From the NCBI GenBank assembly GCA_918797485.1, contig CAKKNE010000006.1:1922001-1986000 (forward strand): 64,000 nucleotides of DNA, in the 5' to 3' direction. The position numbers and the translations under genes are program-made. The notes beneath the pieces are model-generated. The model worked only from the letters and a program-made list of their open reading frames with translations. It did no database searches and was not told the origin of the DNA. This document shows, in pieces, positions 26,983 through 35,813 of this stretch. This DNA is from Pelagomonas calceolata. Taxonomy: Eukaryota; Sar; Pelagophyceae; Pelagomonadales; Pelagomonadaceae. Each line of letters starts with the position of its first letter. The stretch's first letter is position 1.

Positions 26983-28506
26983 TCATCGTTCAAAGCGCTG
27001 TCGCTGCGCCGCCCGCTCCTCCGGAGCCCCCGCCTGCGGCCGCTTCGATTGCTGCGATGGCGCCGACTCGCGCGCGCGGTCCAACAACGCGTCTTGCCCC
27101 GGCGCGAACATGGGCCTCCTCATGCTCTTGCGCTCGAACGCGCCGCCCTCGTCGTTCACGTTGCCGTCCAGCGCGACTGCGAACCAGCCGCGCTGCTTCC
27201 TTTCGAGGATCGTGGCGACGCGGCCGCCGGCGGTGAGCACCAGGATCTTTCTTCCCAGTACGGTGAGCTTGCCGGCGCGCGCGGACCGAAGCGTGCTCTC
27301 GCCCTCGAGGCGCACGCTCCACCAACCTCTCTTCCCAAGTTCTACGACGTTGCCGGCCTTGCCGCCCAGCGCGACGCGCGCGCCGACGCCCAGCTCGCCC
27401 GTCGTCCCCAGGACGCGGATGCCGGTTTCCGCGAAGTTTATGACTTGGCTCAGGCCGTCGGCGTCGAAGAATACCGTGGCGCGGTGCTCGTCGAGCGCGC
27501 CCCCGACGACAGTGCCCGCGTACCAACGGTCGTCAAATAGCACTTCGACGCGGCTCTCCGGCGGCGGCGGCGGCCGCGCGGTGGCGTTGTCGCCGGCGCG
27601 CAGGACGCGGACGTCCTGGTCCGGGAAGCGGATGACGTCGCTCGTGCCGTCGTCGAACTGACACATGGCGCTGCGCTCGTCCAGCGCGTCGCCGATGGTG
27701 CCCCCGTAGTCCTGGCCGTCGTCGAAGCGCACGGCCACGCGGGTGCCGGGCGGCGGCAGCGCAGCTGCCGTCACTGGTGCGGCGGGCGCAGGCGTCGCCG
27801 GTGCATCGGCCAGCTCGCGGATGTGATCTTCCAAAACATCAGCATCGTAGAGGTACGGGGGGGAGTCGTCACGGTATTTTTCCCCGTCGAAGATGACAGC
27901 ATAAGTACCATCCACGTTGACTTCGTGGACCGTCCCGGGATAATAGCGTGCCATATCCTTCCGGCAGAACGCCTCGATGCGGTCGTCCTCCTTCCACTTG
28001 GCCGACGCTGGCGCCTCCGGCGACTGTGGCGAGAGCAGCACGTGCTCCGGCACGGTCGCGGCCTCAGCCGCGAGCGCGCGCGCCTCCACTCGAGATGCGT
28101 CTAGACGATTGTGATGATCGATACATAATCGATAGTAATGGTGCTCCGAGGTCGGCGCGGCGGCGTCGTCGGGCTCGTCGGCGGAGGACGGCGAGCCTTC
28201 TCTATCGCCGGTCGCATCGTCATCGTCATCGGCGGGTAGGGCCCAACCGCTTCTTTGGGCCCACGCCCAAAGGTCGCCCTTATCGAGAAAAATACTTTCC
28301 CCCAGCTTCCCCGCGCCCCGGGACCGGAGCTTCCCCGCCGCGTCGAGGACCTCGGGCGCGCAGTAGATCCACGTCCGCGGGTCGCCCCGGGCGAACCAAT
28401 GCGGCTTCGCCAGTACTCTCCAGCCCTGGTCATACATCTGCCCCCAGAGAATGCCGAAGACCCGCTCCGGTGGGACCTCCGCCGCCTGGCCGCGCCGCGA
28501 CCGCAT
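26983..28506 (-). CDS. Protein with repeated Tudor/chromo-barrel-like modules
   Basis: 507 residues, single exon. The N-terminal region (about 15-85, ILWGQMYDQGWRVLAKPHWF ... FLDKGDLWAWAQRSGW) resembles a tryptophan-rich module found in stramenopile chromatin-type proteins, but it is not confidently named. Three barrel-like repeats follow: YYPGTVHEVNVDGTYAVIFD (about 190-235), GTRVAVRFDDGQDYGGTIGD (about 255-305) and SRVEVLFDDRWYAGTVVGGA (about 315-365), then two SH3/KOW-like stretches (GARVALGGKAGNVVELGKRG...). Such barrels bind methylated peptides or nucleic acid. The C-terminus is basic and Gln-rich, possibly a nuclear signal. The function is not known. Confidence 0.65.
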   Translation of the reverse strand: MRSRRGQAAEVPPERVFGILWGQMYDQGWRVLAKPHWFARGDPRTWIYCAPEVLDAAGKLRSRGAGKLGESIFLDKGDLWAWAQRSGWALPADDDDDATGDREGSPSSADEPDDAAAPTSEHHYYRLCIDHHNRLDASRVEARALAAEAATVPEHVLLSPQSPEAPASAKWKEDDRIEAFCRKDMARYYPGTVHEVNVDGTYAVIFDGEKYRDDSPPYLYDADVLEDHIRELADAPATPAPAAPVTAAALPPPGTRVAVRFDDGQDYGGTIGDALDERSAMCQFDDGTSDVIRFPDQDVRVLRAGDNATARPPPPPESRVEVLFDDRWYAGTVVGGALDEHRATVFFDADGLSQVINFAETGIRVLGTTGELGVGARVALGGKAGNVVELGKRGWWSVRLEGESTLRSARAGKLTVLGRKILVLTAGGRVATILERKQRGWFAVALDGNVNDEGGAFERKSMRRPMFAPGQDALLDRARESAPSQQSKRPQAGAPEERAAQRQRFER

Positions 28507-28887
28507 ATGTTTTTTGGCTTGAGGCTGGTCTCATATCCAAGATATCACAATGGAGGATAGATATAGATGCGCAAAAGGCTGCCCAAAAGCGCTTGTGTTG
28601 CTCTCTATCTTTCCAGGGATCTTTTGACTCGGTTTCGGGGACGCTTTCTTTTTCTCTTTCGATGCGACACGCGGGGGTTTTAGTCCCTAGCATAATCACA
28701 CCCCCACCATTGACTAGTATGTATCCATACTGTGGCTCCTTTATTATTTGTATTGCATTATTATTATTATAACTTACCTTAATTAGGTTCGGATCATTGC
28801 AATTATATTCAAGTTTAAGCAATAATAGGGTCAGCCACTAGCGGGGTCAGCCACTGCCCAGGTCCTACTTAATACATGCGAAGTTAG
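28507..28887. other. AT-rich intergenic stretch
   Basis: Markedly AT-rich compared with its surroundings (TTATTATTATTAT near 28750, TATATTC). A minus frame of 130 codons crosses it but overlaps the Tudor-like gene and is not protein-like. A 13-bp duplication GGTCAGCCACTRS occurs at 28830-28855. Confidence 0.4.
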
Positions 28888-31365
28888 TTAAGACCGCCTT
28901 TCCCGGACGCCACGCTTCTTCGGGGCCGTCGCCCAGGGGGGAGGCCCGGCGTCCGTATGCGCCGCGCGCCGCTCCTTCCAGCGGACGGGCGGCGGGACGG
29001 CCGCGTCCGCCACGACCGACACGTCCTGTCCGGCGAATGTCACGTCGCCGCGCCTGACGCCCGCGAGCGTCTGTCCGGCGGCGAGGTCGACGTCGACGCG
29101 GCCATTCGGGCGCACGCACTTGATGGTGCCGGTGGCGCCGTTGACGGTGACGGCGGCGCCGACCGTCAGCTCCCCGGGGTTCTCGCGGCGCGGTCGAGGC
29201 AGGGCCCGCCCCAATGGCTCCGCGTCCGCGAGGCGCTCGAGCGTTCGCAGGAAAGCGCGGTCCCCGGGCGGCGGTGCGACGCCCGCCGCCTCCAACGCGG
29301 CCGGGTCGTCGAGCAGCGCGCCGCGAGGCAGGTCGCGCAGCGCGCCGACGGCCGCGCACAGCGCCGCGGGGCCCGCGGCCCAGGCCGAACCCAACTCGGC
29401 CAAGGCCCCCTCGGCCCAGGCCGCCGTCGCCGCCATGAACCTCCCGACGGACGGCCCGAGCGGCGCCTCGGCGGCGAATTCGCGCGCGCACGCGTCGAGG
29501 TCCCGCCGCGTGAGCCCCAGCCGGAGGCATTCGAGGGCCTCCCCCGCGTCGCGCGGGCAGCGCCGAAGCTGCGCCCGGTACCGCGGCGTCTCCAGCCAGG
29601 CCCCGAGGCCGCGCCGCAGGTGGCGCAGGGCGGCCCGCCGCCGCTCCTCCCGCTCTCCGTCGTCGTCGCTCGCGACGTCGCGTTCCACGCTGTACGTGTT
29701 GCCGCCGGCGAACAGGTCGTCCCAGTCGTCGGCGAGGCGGCCGGTCTCCCGGGGGGGCGAATCGGACGACGACGCGTCGTCGCCGTCCTCGTCCTCGTCC
29801 TCGCCCCGCACGAACGCGACGAAGTCGGCCTCGTCGACGCGGCCGTCGCCCCGCCGGTCGAGCCGCGCCGCGACGGCCCGCCGCGAGGCCGAGCCGAGCC
29901 TCGCGCCGACGCGGTCCAGGAGCCGGCCCACGTCCACCGCCGCCCGCCCCGCGGCCGCCTCGCGGAAGACCGCCGCCGCGTCGATCGTGCCGTCGGCACG
30001 CGCCGCGCAGCGCCGCAGCTCGTGCCGCAGCGCGTCGATGGCGCTGGCCGCGCTCCTCGACTCCGCGCCGTCGGCGGCGGCGAAACGCGCGAGACCCTCG
30101 AGGTCGTCGCCCCCGGCGGCCGCCCACAGCTCGGCCGCGTCCGCCTCGGCGAGTCCGTGGCGGCCGAGGAGCGCCTCGACGGCCCTCCGGTCGACGCGCC
30201 CGCCGCGCGCCAGCGGCGCAAGGCACCACCGGACGCCGCCCGGCGCGCCGCGGCTCGCCGCGGCGAGCGCCGCGCGGACGCGCGCCGCGACCGCCGGCGC
30301 CACCGCCGGCGCCGCCGCGCCGGCCGGCCCGCGGCTTGCCCGGGGCCGGCCGCCCGTCTTCGCCGCCACGTCGCCGGGGGCGACGCGGTCGCGCGTCCCG
30401 CCGTCCGCGAACGCGACGTCCAGCGTGCCGTCGAGGCGGCAGCGCGTGACCGTCGCGGACTTCTCGCCGCCGGCCGCGTCCGCGACGACGACGTCCGACC
30501 CCGCGCGGAGGTCCGGCGGCGCGGCGGCCGGCGCGGCCGCGGCGCCGGGGGCCTCGTGGGCGTCCGGCAGCCGGAGGACCTGGTCGTAGGACGCCGCGAC
30601 GGCCGGCGCGCCGGGCCGGGCGCCGTCGAGCGCCACGAGGAGGAAGCCCGGCCGGCGGCTCGTCACGGCGCCGCGGCGCCACTCGCCGTCCAGCAGGACC
30701 GCGCAGCGCGCGAAGCGCGGCCAGGGCCGCGCGTCGTCGGCCGCGGGCGCGGGGTCCGCCGCCGCGTCGTCGCGGCGCCGGCGCCAGCGCGCGCGCAGGG
30801 TCTCGGCCGGCAGCGTCCCCGCGCCGGCGTCGTCCGCCGCCGCGGCCGTGTCGTCCGCCGGCGAGAGCGGCCGCACGCGGTCGCCGGCGACGCCGTGCTC
30901 GACGCCGCCCTCGTCGTACGCGACGTCGAAGCGGAGGGGGCCCTCGGCGCCGACTTCGTACCGCGCGCGCGCGTTCGGCGCGGCGCCGGCCGCGACGACG
31001 TGGCGCCTCTCGTCGCAGCGGCCGCGCCGGAGCACCTCGCCGCAGCGGCGCCGGCCGCCGTGGAACGCGACGGCGACGCGGCGGCCCGCGGCGCGCGGGG
31101 ACGCGCCGTCCCGCGACGCCTCGGCGTCGGGCGTCGTCGCGTCGGCGGAGGCCGGCCCGCGCGCCCGCGGCGTGTCCGTCGTCGTCGCGGCGGCGGTCCC
31201 GCGCCTCCGGAGGCGCCGCGGGTCGACGCGGTGGAGCCGCGCGCCGTCCGCGGAGAAGAGGTCCACGCGGCGGTCGGACCGGACGCGCGCCACGCGGTAG
31301 GGCGCCCAGGCCGCGCCGGCGTCCGCGAGGCAGTCCACGACGTCGCCCACGGCGAAGGAAGCCAT
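28888..31365 (-). CDS. Large protein with Tudor-like barrels and an EF-hand
   Basis: 825 residues from MASFAVGDVVDCLADAGAAW, chosen because the barrel-like domain begins at once; the frame stays open to 31641. Barrel-like repeats lie at about 3-45, 85-150 (RRVAVAFHGGRRRCGEVLRR), 215-265 (CAVLLDGEWRRGAVTSRRPG) and 285-330 (GSDVVVADAAGGEKSATVTR). A helical centre follows, containing one plausible EF-hand (LDRRGDGRVDEADFVAFV, about 510) and an acidic patch (GEDEDEDGDD). The C-terminal region has another barrel (VGAAVTVNGATGTIKCVRPN). It is related in layout to the 26983-28506 gene beside it on the same strand; the two may be tandem relatives. Chromatin or scaffold function is inference. Confidence 0.65.
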   Translation of the reverse strand: MASFAVGDVVDCLADAGAAWAPYRVARVRSDRRVDLFSADGARLHRVDPRRLRRRGTAAATTTDTPRARGPASADATTPDAEASRDGASPRAAGRRVAVAFHGGRRRCGEVLRRGRCDERRHVVAAGAAPNARARYEVGAEGPLRFDVAYDEGGVEHGVAGDRVRPLSPADDTAAAADDAGAGTLPAETLRARWRRRRDDAAADPAPAADDARPWPRFARCAVLLDGEWRRGAVTSRRPGFLLVALDGARPGAPAVAASYDQVLRLPDAHEAPGAAAAPAAAPPDLRAGSDVVVADAAGGEKSATVTRCRLDGTLDVAFADGGTRDRVAPGDVAAKTGGRPRASRGPAGAAAPAVAPAVAARVRAALAAASRGAPGGVRWCLAPLARGGRVDRRAVEALLGRHGLAEADAAELWAAAGGDDLEGLARFAAADGAESRSAASAIDALRHELRRCAARADGTIDAAAVFREAAAGRAAVDVGRLLDRVGARLGSASRRAVAARLDRRGDGRVDEADFVAFVRGEDEDEDGDDASSSDSPPRETGRLADDWDDLFAGGNTYSVERDVASDDDGEREERRRAALRHLRRGLGAWLETPRYRAQLRRCPRDAGEALECLRLGLTRRDLDACAREFAAEAPLGPSVGRFMAATAAWAEGALAELGSAWAAGPAALCAAVGALRDLPRGALLDDPAALEAAGVAPPPGDRAFLRTLERLADAEPLGRALPRPRRENPGELTVGAAVTVNGATGTIKCVRPNGRVDVDLAAGQTLAGVRRGDVTFAGQDVSVVADAAVPPPVRWKERRAAHTDAGPPPWATAPKKRGVRERRS

Positions 31366-31640
31366 CGCCGCCGGGCGGCTTTGGCCTGCGGGCAGCCCCG
31401 TGCCCGGCTCTGTGTCGCCTCGACGGGTCACCGGGGCAGCGGTAGGAGGCTCTGTCCAAACTCGGCAACGGGTATAAGGGGCTAGAGGGGCTAGAGCTAG
31501 GATAGCTTGGAGGTGAAACTCGAAATCTCCGACCGCAAACCCAGATCTCAAACCCCCACAACCTCCAAGCCCATTGCTAGAAGGTGGCAAGCCGAGGATG
31601 TATCTGGTGACGGCTTTGTTGTAAGACAGCCAGCACTGCA

Positions 31641-32564
31641 ATGCCGCGCCCGGAGGCCTCGGGCCCGCCTGCCAACTACTACGACGCCACCGAGGCGGCC
31701 AAGTACACGTCGAGCAGCCGCATCATTCGCGTGCAGGCGGAGATCGCCGCGCGCTGCGTGGAGTTGCTGAACTTCCCGGCCGGGGCGCGGCGCCTCGTGG
31801 TCGACGTCGGCTGCGGGAGCGGCCTCTCGGGCGCGGCGCTCGAGCGCGCGGGCCACGCGTGGGTCGGCTGCGACGTGTCCCGCGACATGCTGCGGGTCGC
31901 GGCGCGGCGCGCGGCGCGGGACGACGACGGCGGCGAGGCGGAGGACATGGACGACTCGGAGGAGGAGGAGGAGGAGGAGGAGGAGGAGGCGGAGGAGGAG
32001 AACGGCTCGGAGGAGGAGGCGGACGGCGGCGCCGGCGACCGCGCCGCGAACGCCACGGCGGAGCTCCTCGAGCACGACATGGGCCTGGGCCTGCCGTTCC
32101 GCGACGGCGCGTTCGACGGCGCGGTGAGCGTCTCGGCGCTGCAGTGGCTCTGCTACGACAACGACGCGGCGTCGTCGGCGCCGCGGCGGCTGAACCGCTT
32201 CTTCGCCTCGCTCTACCGCTGCCTGCGCGCCGGCGGCCGCGCGGCGCTCCAGTTCTACCCCGAGAACGACGCGCAGGCGGCGCTCATCGCGGCGGCCGCG
32301 CAGCGCGCGGGCTTCGCCGGCGGCGTCGTGGTCGACTTCCCGCGGTCGACCAAGGCGCGCAAGCACTACCTGTGCCTGAGCACGGAGCGGCGCTACCGCG
32401 CGCCGGACGCGCGGGACGCGGCGGGCGCGCCGCAGCGCCGCGGCGGCGGCCGGAAGCGCGGCCGCGACTGGGTCCTCGACAAGAAGGCGCACCAGCGGAA
32501 GAAGGGCGGCCGCGTGCGGCCGGACTCGAAGTTCACGGGGCGCAAGCGCAAGGATAAGTTTTAG
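31641..32564 (+). CDS. BUD23: 18S rRNA (guanine-N7)-methyltransferase Bud23/WBSCR22
   Basis: 307 residues. The SAM motif VVDVGCGSGLSG, the preceding YTSSSRIIRVQAEIAARCVE, the family motif QWLCYDND ... RLNRFFASLYRCL, RAALQFYPEN and the C-terminal nucleolar tail WVLDKKAHQRKKGGRVRPDS + KFTGRKRK are all characteristic of Bud23, which methylates a guanine of 18S rRNA during 40S maturation with Trm112. An unusual acidic insertion (about 95-125: EDMDDSEEEEEEEEEE...) sits in the loop after the second SAM strand (GCDVSRDML). The gene converges on the TTLL9-like gene with 11 bp between stop codons. Confidence 0.95.
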   Translation: MPRPEASGPPANYYDATEAAKYTSSSRIIRVQAEIAARCVELLNFPAGARRLVVDVGCGSGLSGAALERAGHAWVGCDVSRDMLRVAARRAARDDDGGEAEDMDDSEEEEEEEEEEAEEENGSEEEADGGAGDRAANATAELLEHDMGLGLPFRDGAFDGAVSVSALQWLCYDNDAASSAPRRLNRFFASLYRCLRAGGRAALQFYPENDAQAALIAAAAQRAGFAGGVVVDFPRSTKARKHYLCLSTERRYRAPDARDAAGAPQRRGGGRKRGRDWVLDKKAHQRKKGGRVRPDSKFTGRKRKDKF

Positions 32565-32575
32565 GAGGCGCCCTC

Positions 32576-33715
32576 CTACCGCCCCCGCTTCCGGGGCTTC
32601 GCCGCCGCGGCCGCGGCCGCGGAGCGCTCCCCCGCCTCGTCGTAGAGCACCGCGAAGCCCCCCGCGCCGCGCATCGGCCGGTCGCGCGCCTCCGTGCCCT
32701 CGCGCAGCACGACGTCGAGCACGTCCCGGATCAGCGCCAGCTTCATGACGCGGTCGGCGCGCGTCGTCGCGGACAGCGAGGGCGACGCGTTCACCTCGAC
32801 GAGCCACGGCTTCAGGTCGTCGTCGACGAGCACGTCGTAGCCGTAGCACTCGAAGCAGTGGCGGTCGTTGATGATCTGGGCCTGCACGGCGCGCAGCGAG
32901 TCGACGATGAGCCGGTCCATGTCCGCGAAGAGCCGCGCCGCGGCCGCGCGGCCGCGCGTCGCCTCGACGTGCAGCCGGCAGTGCCGCAGGTTCCACTTGC
33001 CGCCGTGGTGCTGGTTGTAGTCCTTGCCGTGCTTCTGCACGGCCACGTTCGTCAGGTGCACGAAGGGGTTCCCGAGGTTCGCCGGCGAGGGGTCGTACTT
33101 GGACGTGCAGAAGCGCGCGAAGCCCTCGCGGTGCTTGTAGACGCGCAGCGGCCGGTACGACGTCACGAGCACGTAGAGCCGCAGGTCGTACTTCCGGCCG
33201 CCGACGAGGTGCGGCCGGTCGACGTAGCGCGAGATGACGTAGGACTCGCTCGCCTTCGTCGCGGCCCAGCGGCCCGCGGACCACTTCCGGAGCTGGTGGA
33301 GCTTCGTGACGAGGAAGATGCCCCGGCCCTGCGCCGCGTTCGCCGGCTTCATGATCCACGTCGCGCGCGGGCACCGCCGGAACTCCTCGACGAAGAGCGA
33401 GTAGTCCGCCGGCAGGAGGTGCGTCACGGGCACGAAGTCGAAGACCTCGCGCTGCTTGTCGCGGCCCTGCTCGCGCAGCCACCGCTTCACGTTCTTGACC
33501 ATCTGGTCCTTGCGCGTCAGCTCGAGGTGGTTCGGGAAGTGGTTCACGAGCTGGTCGTCGCGCAGGCGCGTGCCCAGGTCCGGGTGGAAGAGGCGCTGGA
33601 CGTTCCAGGGGTGGCCCCAGAAGACGTTCCAGTCGTCGCCCTCGGTGCGCGCGCCGCACCGCCGGCTGAAGTTCTGCACGATGGCCTGCACCTCGCTGTC
33701 CGACTTCCACTTCAT
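32576..33715 (-). CDS. Tubulin polyglutamylase, TTLL9-like
   Basis: 379 residues with the complete TTL ATP-grasp core: VNHFPNHLELTRKDQMVKNV, FVEEFRRCPRATWIMKPANA then QGRGIFLV (nucleotide-binding), YVDRPHLVGGRKYDLRLYVL, VHLTNVAVQKHGKDY and CFECYGYDVLVDDDLKPWLV then EVNASPSLS (Mg/ATP ligands). The alignment I can make by eye is closest to TTLL9, which adds glutamate chains to axonemal tubulin. The gene starts MKWKSDSEVQAIVQ, matching the family N-terminus, so no missing exon is needed. Together with the docking-complex-like gene at 2416 it argues for a lineage that builds a flagellum. Confidence 0.88.
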   Translation of the reverse strand: MKWKSDSEVQAIVQNFSRRCGARTEGDDWNVFWGHPWNVQRLFHPDLGTRLRDDQLVNHFPNHLELTRKDQMVKNVKRWLREQGRDKQREVFDFVPVTHLLPADYSLFVEEFRRCPRATWIMKPANAAQGRGIFLVTKLHQLRKWSAGRWAATKASESYVISRYVDRPHLVGGRKYDLRLYVLVTSYRPLRVYKHREGFARFCTSKYDPSPANLGNPFVHLTNVAVQKHGKDYNQHHGGKWNLRHCRLHVEATRGRAAAARLFADMDRLIVDSLRAVQAQIINDRHCFECYGYDVLVDDDLKPWLVEVNASPSLSATTRADRVMKLALIRDVLDVVLREGTEARDRPMRGAGGFAVLYDEAGERSAAAAAAAKPRKRGR

Positions 33716-33780
33716 CTTGGGCAGCCTTTACCGCGTTGCTAGTCCTCGCAGCTTTGCAAGCCCCGCCACTGGCCTGTACC

Positions 33781-33812
33781 ATGGTACCGTACCGTAGGTA
33801 GGTTCCGGTACT
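33781..33812. repeat. GTACC repeat cluster
   Basis: ATGGTACCGTACCGTAGGTA and GGTTCCGGTAC form a short self-complementary cluster like those at 1303-1375 and 40453-40485. It lies in the spacer upstream of the TTLL9-like gene. Confidence 0.5.
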
Positions 33813-33922
33813 GTGTCTATGTATATAGGTATAGGGACGGACGGACTTAATACAACATTGGTTATTAGATCTCTTCGTTTCGGGGTCGTAGAAGCCGTTT
33901 CGTAGGTCCCGGCCTCGGAAAC

Positions 33923-34447
33923 TCACGCGGCGGCAAAGTCCGCGACGGCCTTGCGGACGTCCAGCCAAATCACAGAGTGCTCGTTCTTGTAGGGAAGGGG
34001 CGTCTCGTACACCTCAACCTCCGAAAGATGCCACGCGTAGACGTGCTTCCACGACATCTTGTGTTGCACCGCCTCGCAGCTCGGCGCGTGGACACAATGT
34101 TGGTCCTGGAGCTCTTTGAAACGGTCATCCTCCAAGGGCCCTTCGACGCGATGCAACTTCGCCTGACCCCAACACGCTCTTCCGTCGCCACTCGAACACA
34201 ACGCGATGGTCTCTCCCACATGCATTTCATGATAAGAACCATACTCCCTCATGTATTCCTTGCCACCACCACCTTCCGAAGAGCGCTTGTAGTCGATCCT
34301 GGGGGCTTCCGCGAAGTCTGGCAAGTCCAGAGGACAGTACCTTCTGTTGAGCTGATTACCATCGTAGTAAAATTGGTGTAAACTGAGCGGTTCCACCATT
34401 ACTTCACACGAGCGGAAAGCAGCCGCGAAGCAGTCCGTCGTCCGCAT
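33923..34447 (-). CDS. ASCH/PUA-like domain protein
   Basis: About 174 residues from MRTTDCFAAAFRSCEVMVEP (the frame opens 20 residues earlier). The middle reads HVGETIALCSSGDGRACWGQ, then a variable loop, then HVYAWHLSEVEVYETPLPYK. This pattern (a 'GE.I.L..S......G.A' strand pair, then 'YAWHL..VE.Y..P.PY') fits ASCH domains, a PUA-like fold that binds RNA in activators such as ASC-1. The call is by pattern only; no catalytic residues can be assigned. Codon use is somewhat less GC-rich than the neighbours. Confidence 0.55.
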   Translation of the reverse strand: MRTTDCFAAAFRSCEVMVEPLSLHQFYYDGNQLNRRYCPLDLPDFAEAPRIDYKRSSEGGGGKEYMREYGSYHEMHVGETIALCSSGDGRACWGQAKLHRVEGPLEDDRFKELQDQHCVHAPSCEAVQHKMSWKHVYAWHLSEVEVYETPLPYKNEHSVIWLDVRKAVADFAAA

Positions 34448-34681
34448 GGTGTAGATGTGGGATCTACCTCGACGACGATGGCGTCGTTCTCGTGCGCGTC
34501 GTGCCAAGGTTCAGCTGACCGACTTTGTGGGCTTTAGCTTTCAACGGCTTCTCACCCTCTGGGACATCTGCAGATGGGAGAGCCTCCGTCGAGCCGCCGC
34601 CGCCGCCGCTCTGCTCACGATAACAATACAAAGTAGCGCTGCTGCCGAGGTCTTGGTCCTCTGGAGAAAAGCGCGGGCGCA

Positions 34682-35065
34682 TCAGGCAGCCTTCCTCGTT
34701 GAGGATACGGAGCTTGCTGGGGCAGTCACCCACCGCCTGCGTGCAAATCGAGCACCCCTGTTTACGTCGGCACCGGCTTTGAGTAGGGCGGCGACGACGT
34801 CCGTGTTGCAGCACTGGGTCGCCCTATGGAGAGGTGTCTTCTGCAACCTGGTCGTCGGCACATTCAAATCCGCTCCCGCTTCGACGAGCACATTTAAGCA
34901 GGCTACTTGTTTTTCCGAGCTGCAGTCATGGGAGCAACAATAGTATGCAGGCGTCCGGCCCGACCGATCTGGTACATTTGGCAAGACGCCATTCGCAAGC
35001 TCCCGTCGCAACGCGGCGACGTCGCCTCTTTCACATGCTCTGTGTATGGGTTCGTTCCTCGGCAT
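34682..35065 (-). CDS. Short ankyrin-repeat protein, 3' end uncertain
   Basis: From MPRNEPIHRACERGDVAALR the frame gives three ankyrin units: PIHRACERGDVAALRRELAN, SGRTPAYYCC ... CLNVLVEAGADLNVP and KTPLHRATQCCNTDVVAALL then KAGADVN. After GADV the frame loses ankyrin character (NRGARFARRRWVTAPASS). A GTAAAC donor-like site at that point suggests an unrecognised intron, or that the coding region continues in another frame. The start was placed at the Met immediately before the first repeat. Confidence 0.55.
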   Translation of the reverse strand: MPRNEPIHRACERGDVAALRRELANGVLPNVPDRSGRTPAYYCCSHDCSSEKQVACLNVLVEAGADLNVPTTRLQKTPLHRATQCCNTDVVAALLKAGADVNRGARFARRRWVTAPASSVSSTRKAA

Positions 35066-35813
35066 GATCTTCTGTGCCAGATGTTCGTGACAGCGCCTTG
35101 TAGCGCGGCGTCCGGGAGAGATATATGAGCACTGCGTGTCAATTGGCTCTACGGCCGCCCTTGGGACCAACGCTGTCGACGTAGAAAGACCAGAAGATAG
35201 GTCCTCTTGCCCCGAAGAGAGAGAAACCTACTAGCCCTTCCTACCTAGATATGTTTCTCCCTCTCTCTAATAATTCAGCTTACCCTAGGCTCCTTAGTGG
35301 CTAGTGAAGTAGCAGCAGACTAATAGTTGGGAATTTACTCTTTGCTCCGCTGCCGCCCATCGGGCCAACCAACCCGGGGACAGGTAGTAGCTCTCCCCGG
35401 GCCCCATCAAACAGGGAGGGAGGGCGGGCTAAATAAATCTGAGGACCGCATAAACCACAGCCAACTTGGCTTTGGATTGGCCGGAAGATCCCAGGGGAAG
35501 TAAGGCTAGTACAGTGGCCAGGATAACTGTGCTAGCTGGCTTCTAGCCTCGTGTTAAAATTTGGTACACTCACAGAGGTGTCCCAGCCCAAGGGGCAGCC
35601 CAGGAATAACCTGGGTTGTGGTTGGTGCCATATTAGACCCCCTGGTGCTGGGGGTCTGCGGCGCTTAAATTGTTTATATTTGCAACTGTTGCTTTACGTC
35701 TGCTGCGCGTGTGCACACCATTACAAGCCGAGGAGGACGGTGACATCTCCTTGCCGCGCGGTAGCCACCATAAATTACAAAGCTAAATCAAACAAGGAGA
35801 TAAGCGCAGTAGT
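35066..35813. other. Repeat-bearing intergenic region
   Basis: Contains the second copy of the GAGAGAGAAAC...GTTTCTCC inverted repeat (35215-35268) and a CCCCATCAAACAGGGAGGGA segment similar to the CCCCATCAAACATGGGAG part of the 258-bp repeats at 1572 and 8061. It therefore appears to be a diverged member of that repeat neighbourhood. No gene is supported. Confidence 0.45.
35215..35268. repeat. Dispersed inverted repeat, copy 2
   Basis: GAGAGAGAAACCTACTAGCC, then CTAGATATGTTTCTCCCTCT. The arms are complementary (GAGAAAC/GTTTCTC with flanking CT/GA runs). It matches 1379-1432 block for block. Confidence 0.55.

Noticed and set aside
28957-31485. 842-codon plus frame opposite the EF-hand/Tudor-like gene
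   Set aside because: Composition is Arg/Ala/Val-dominated with no domain; the minus strand reads as barrel repeats.
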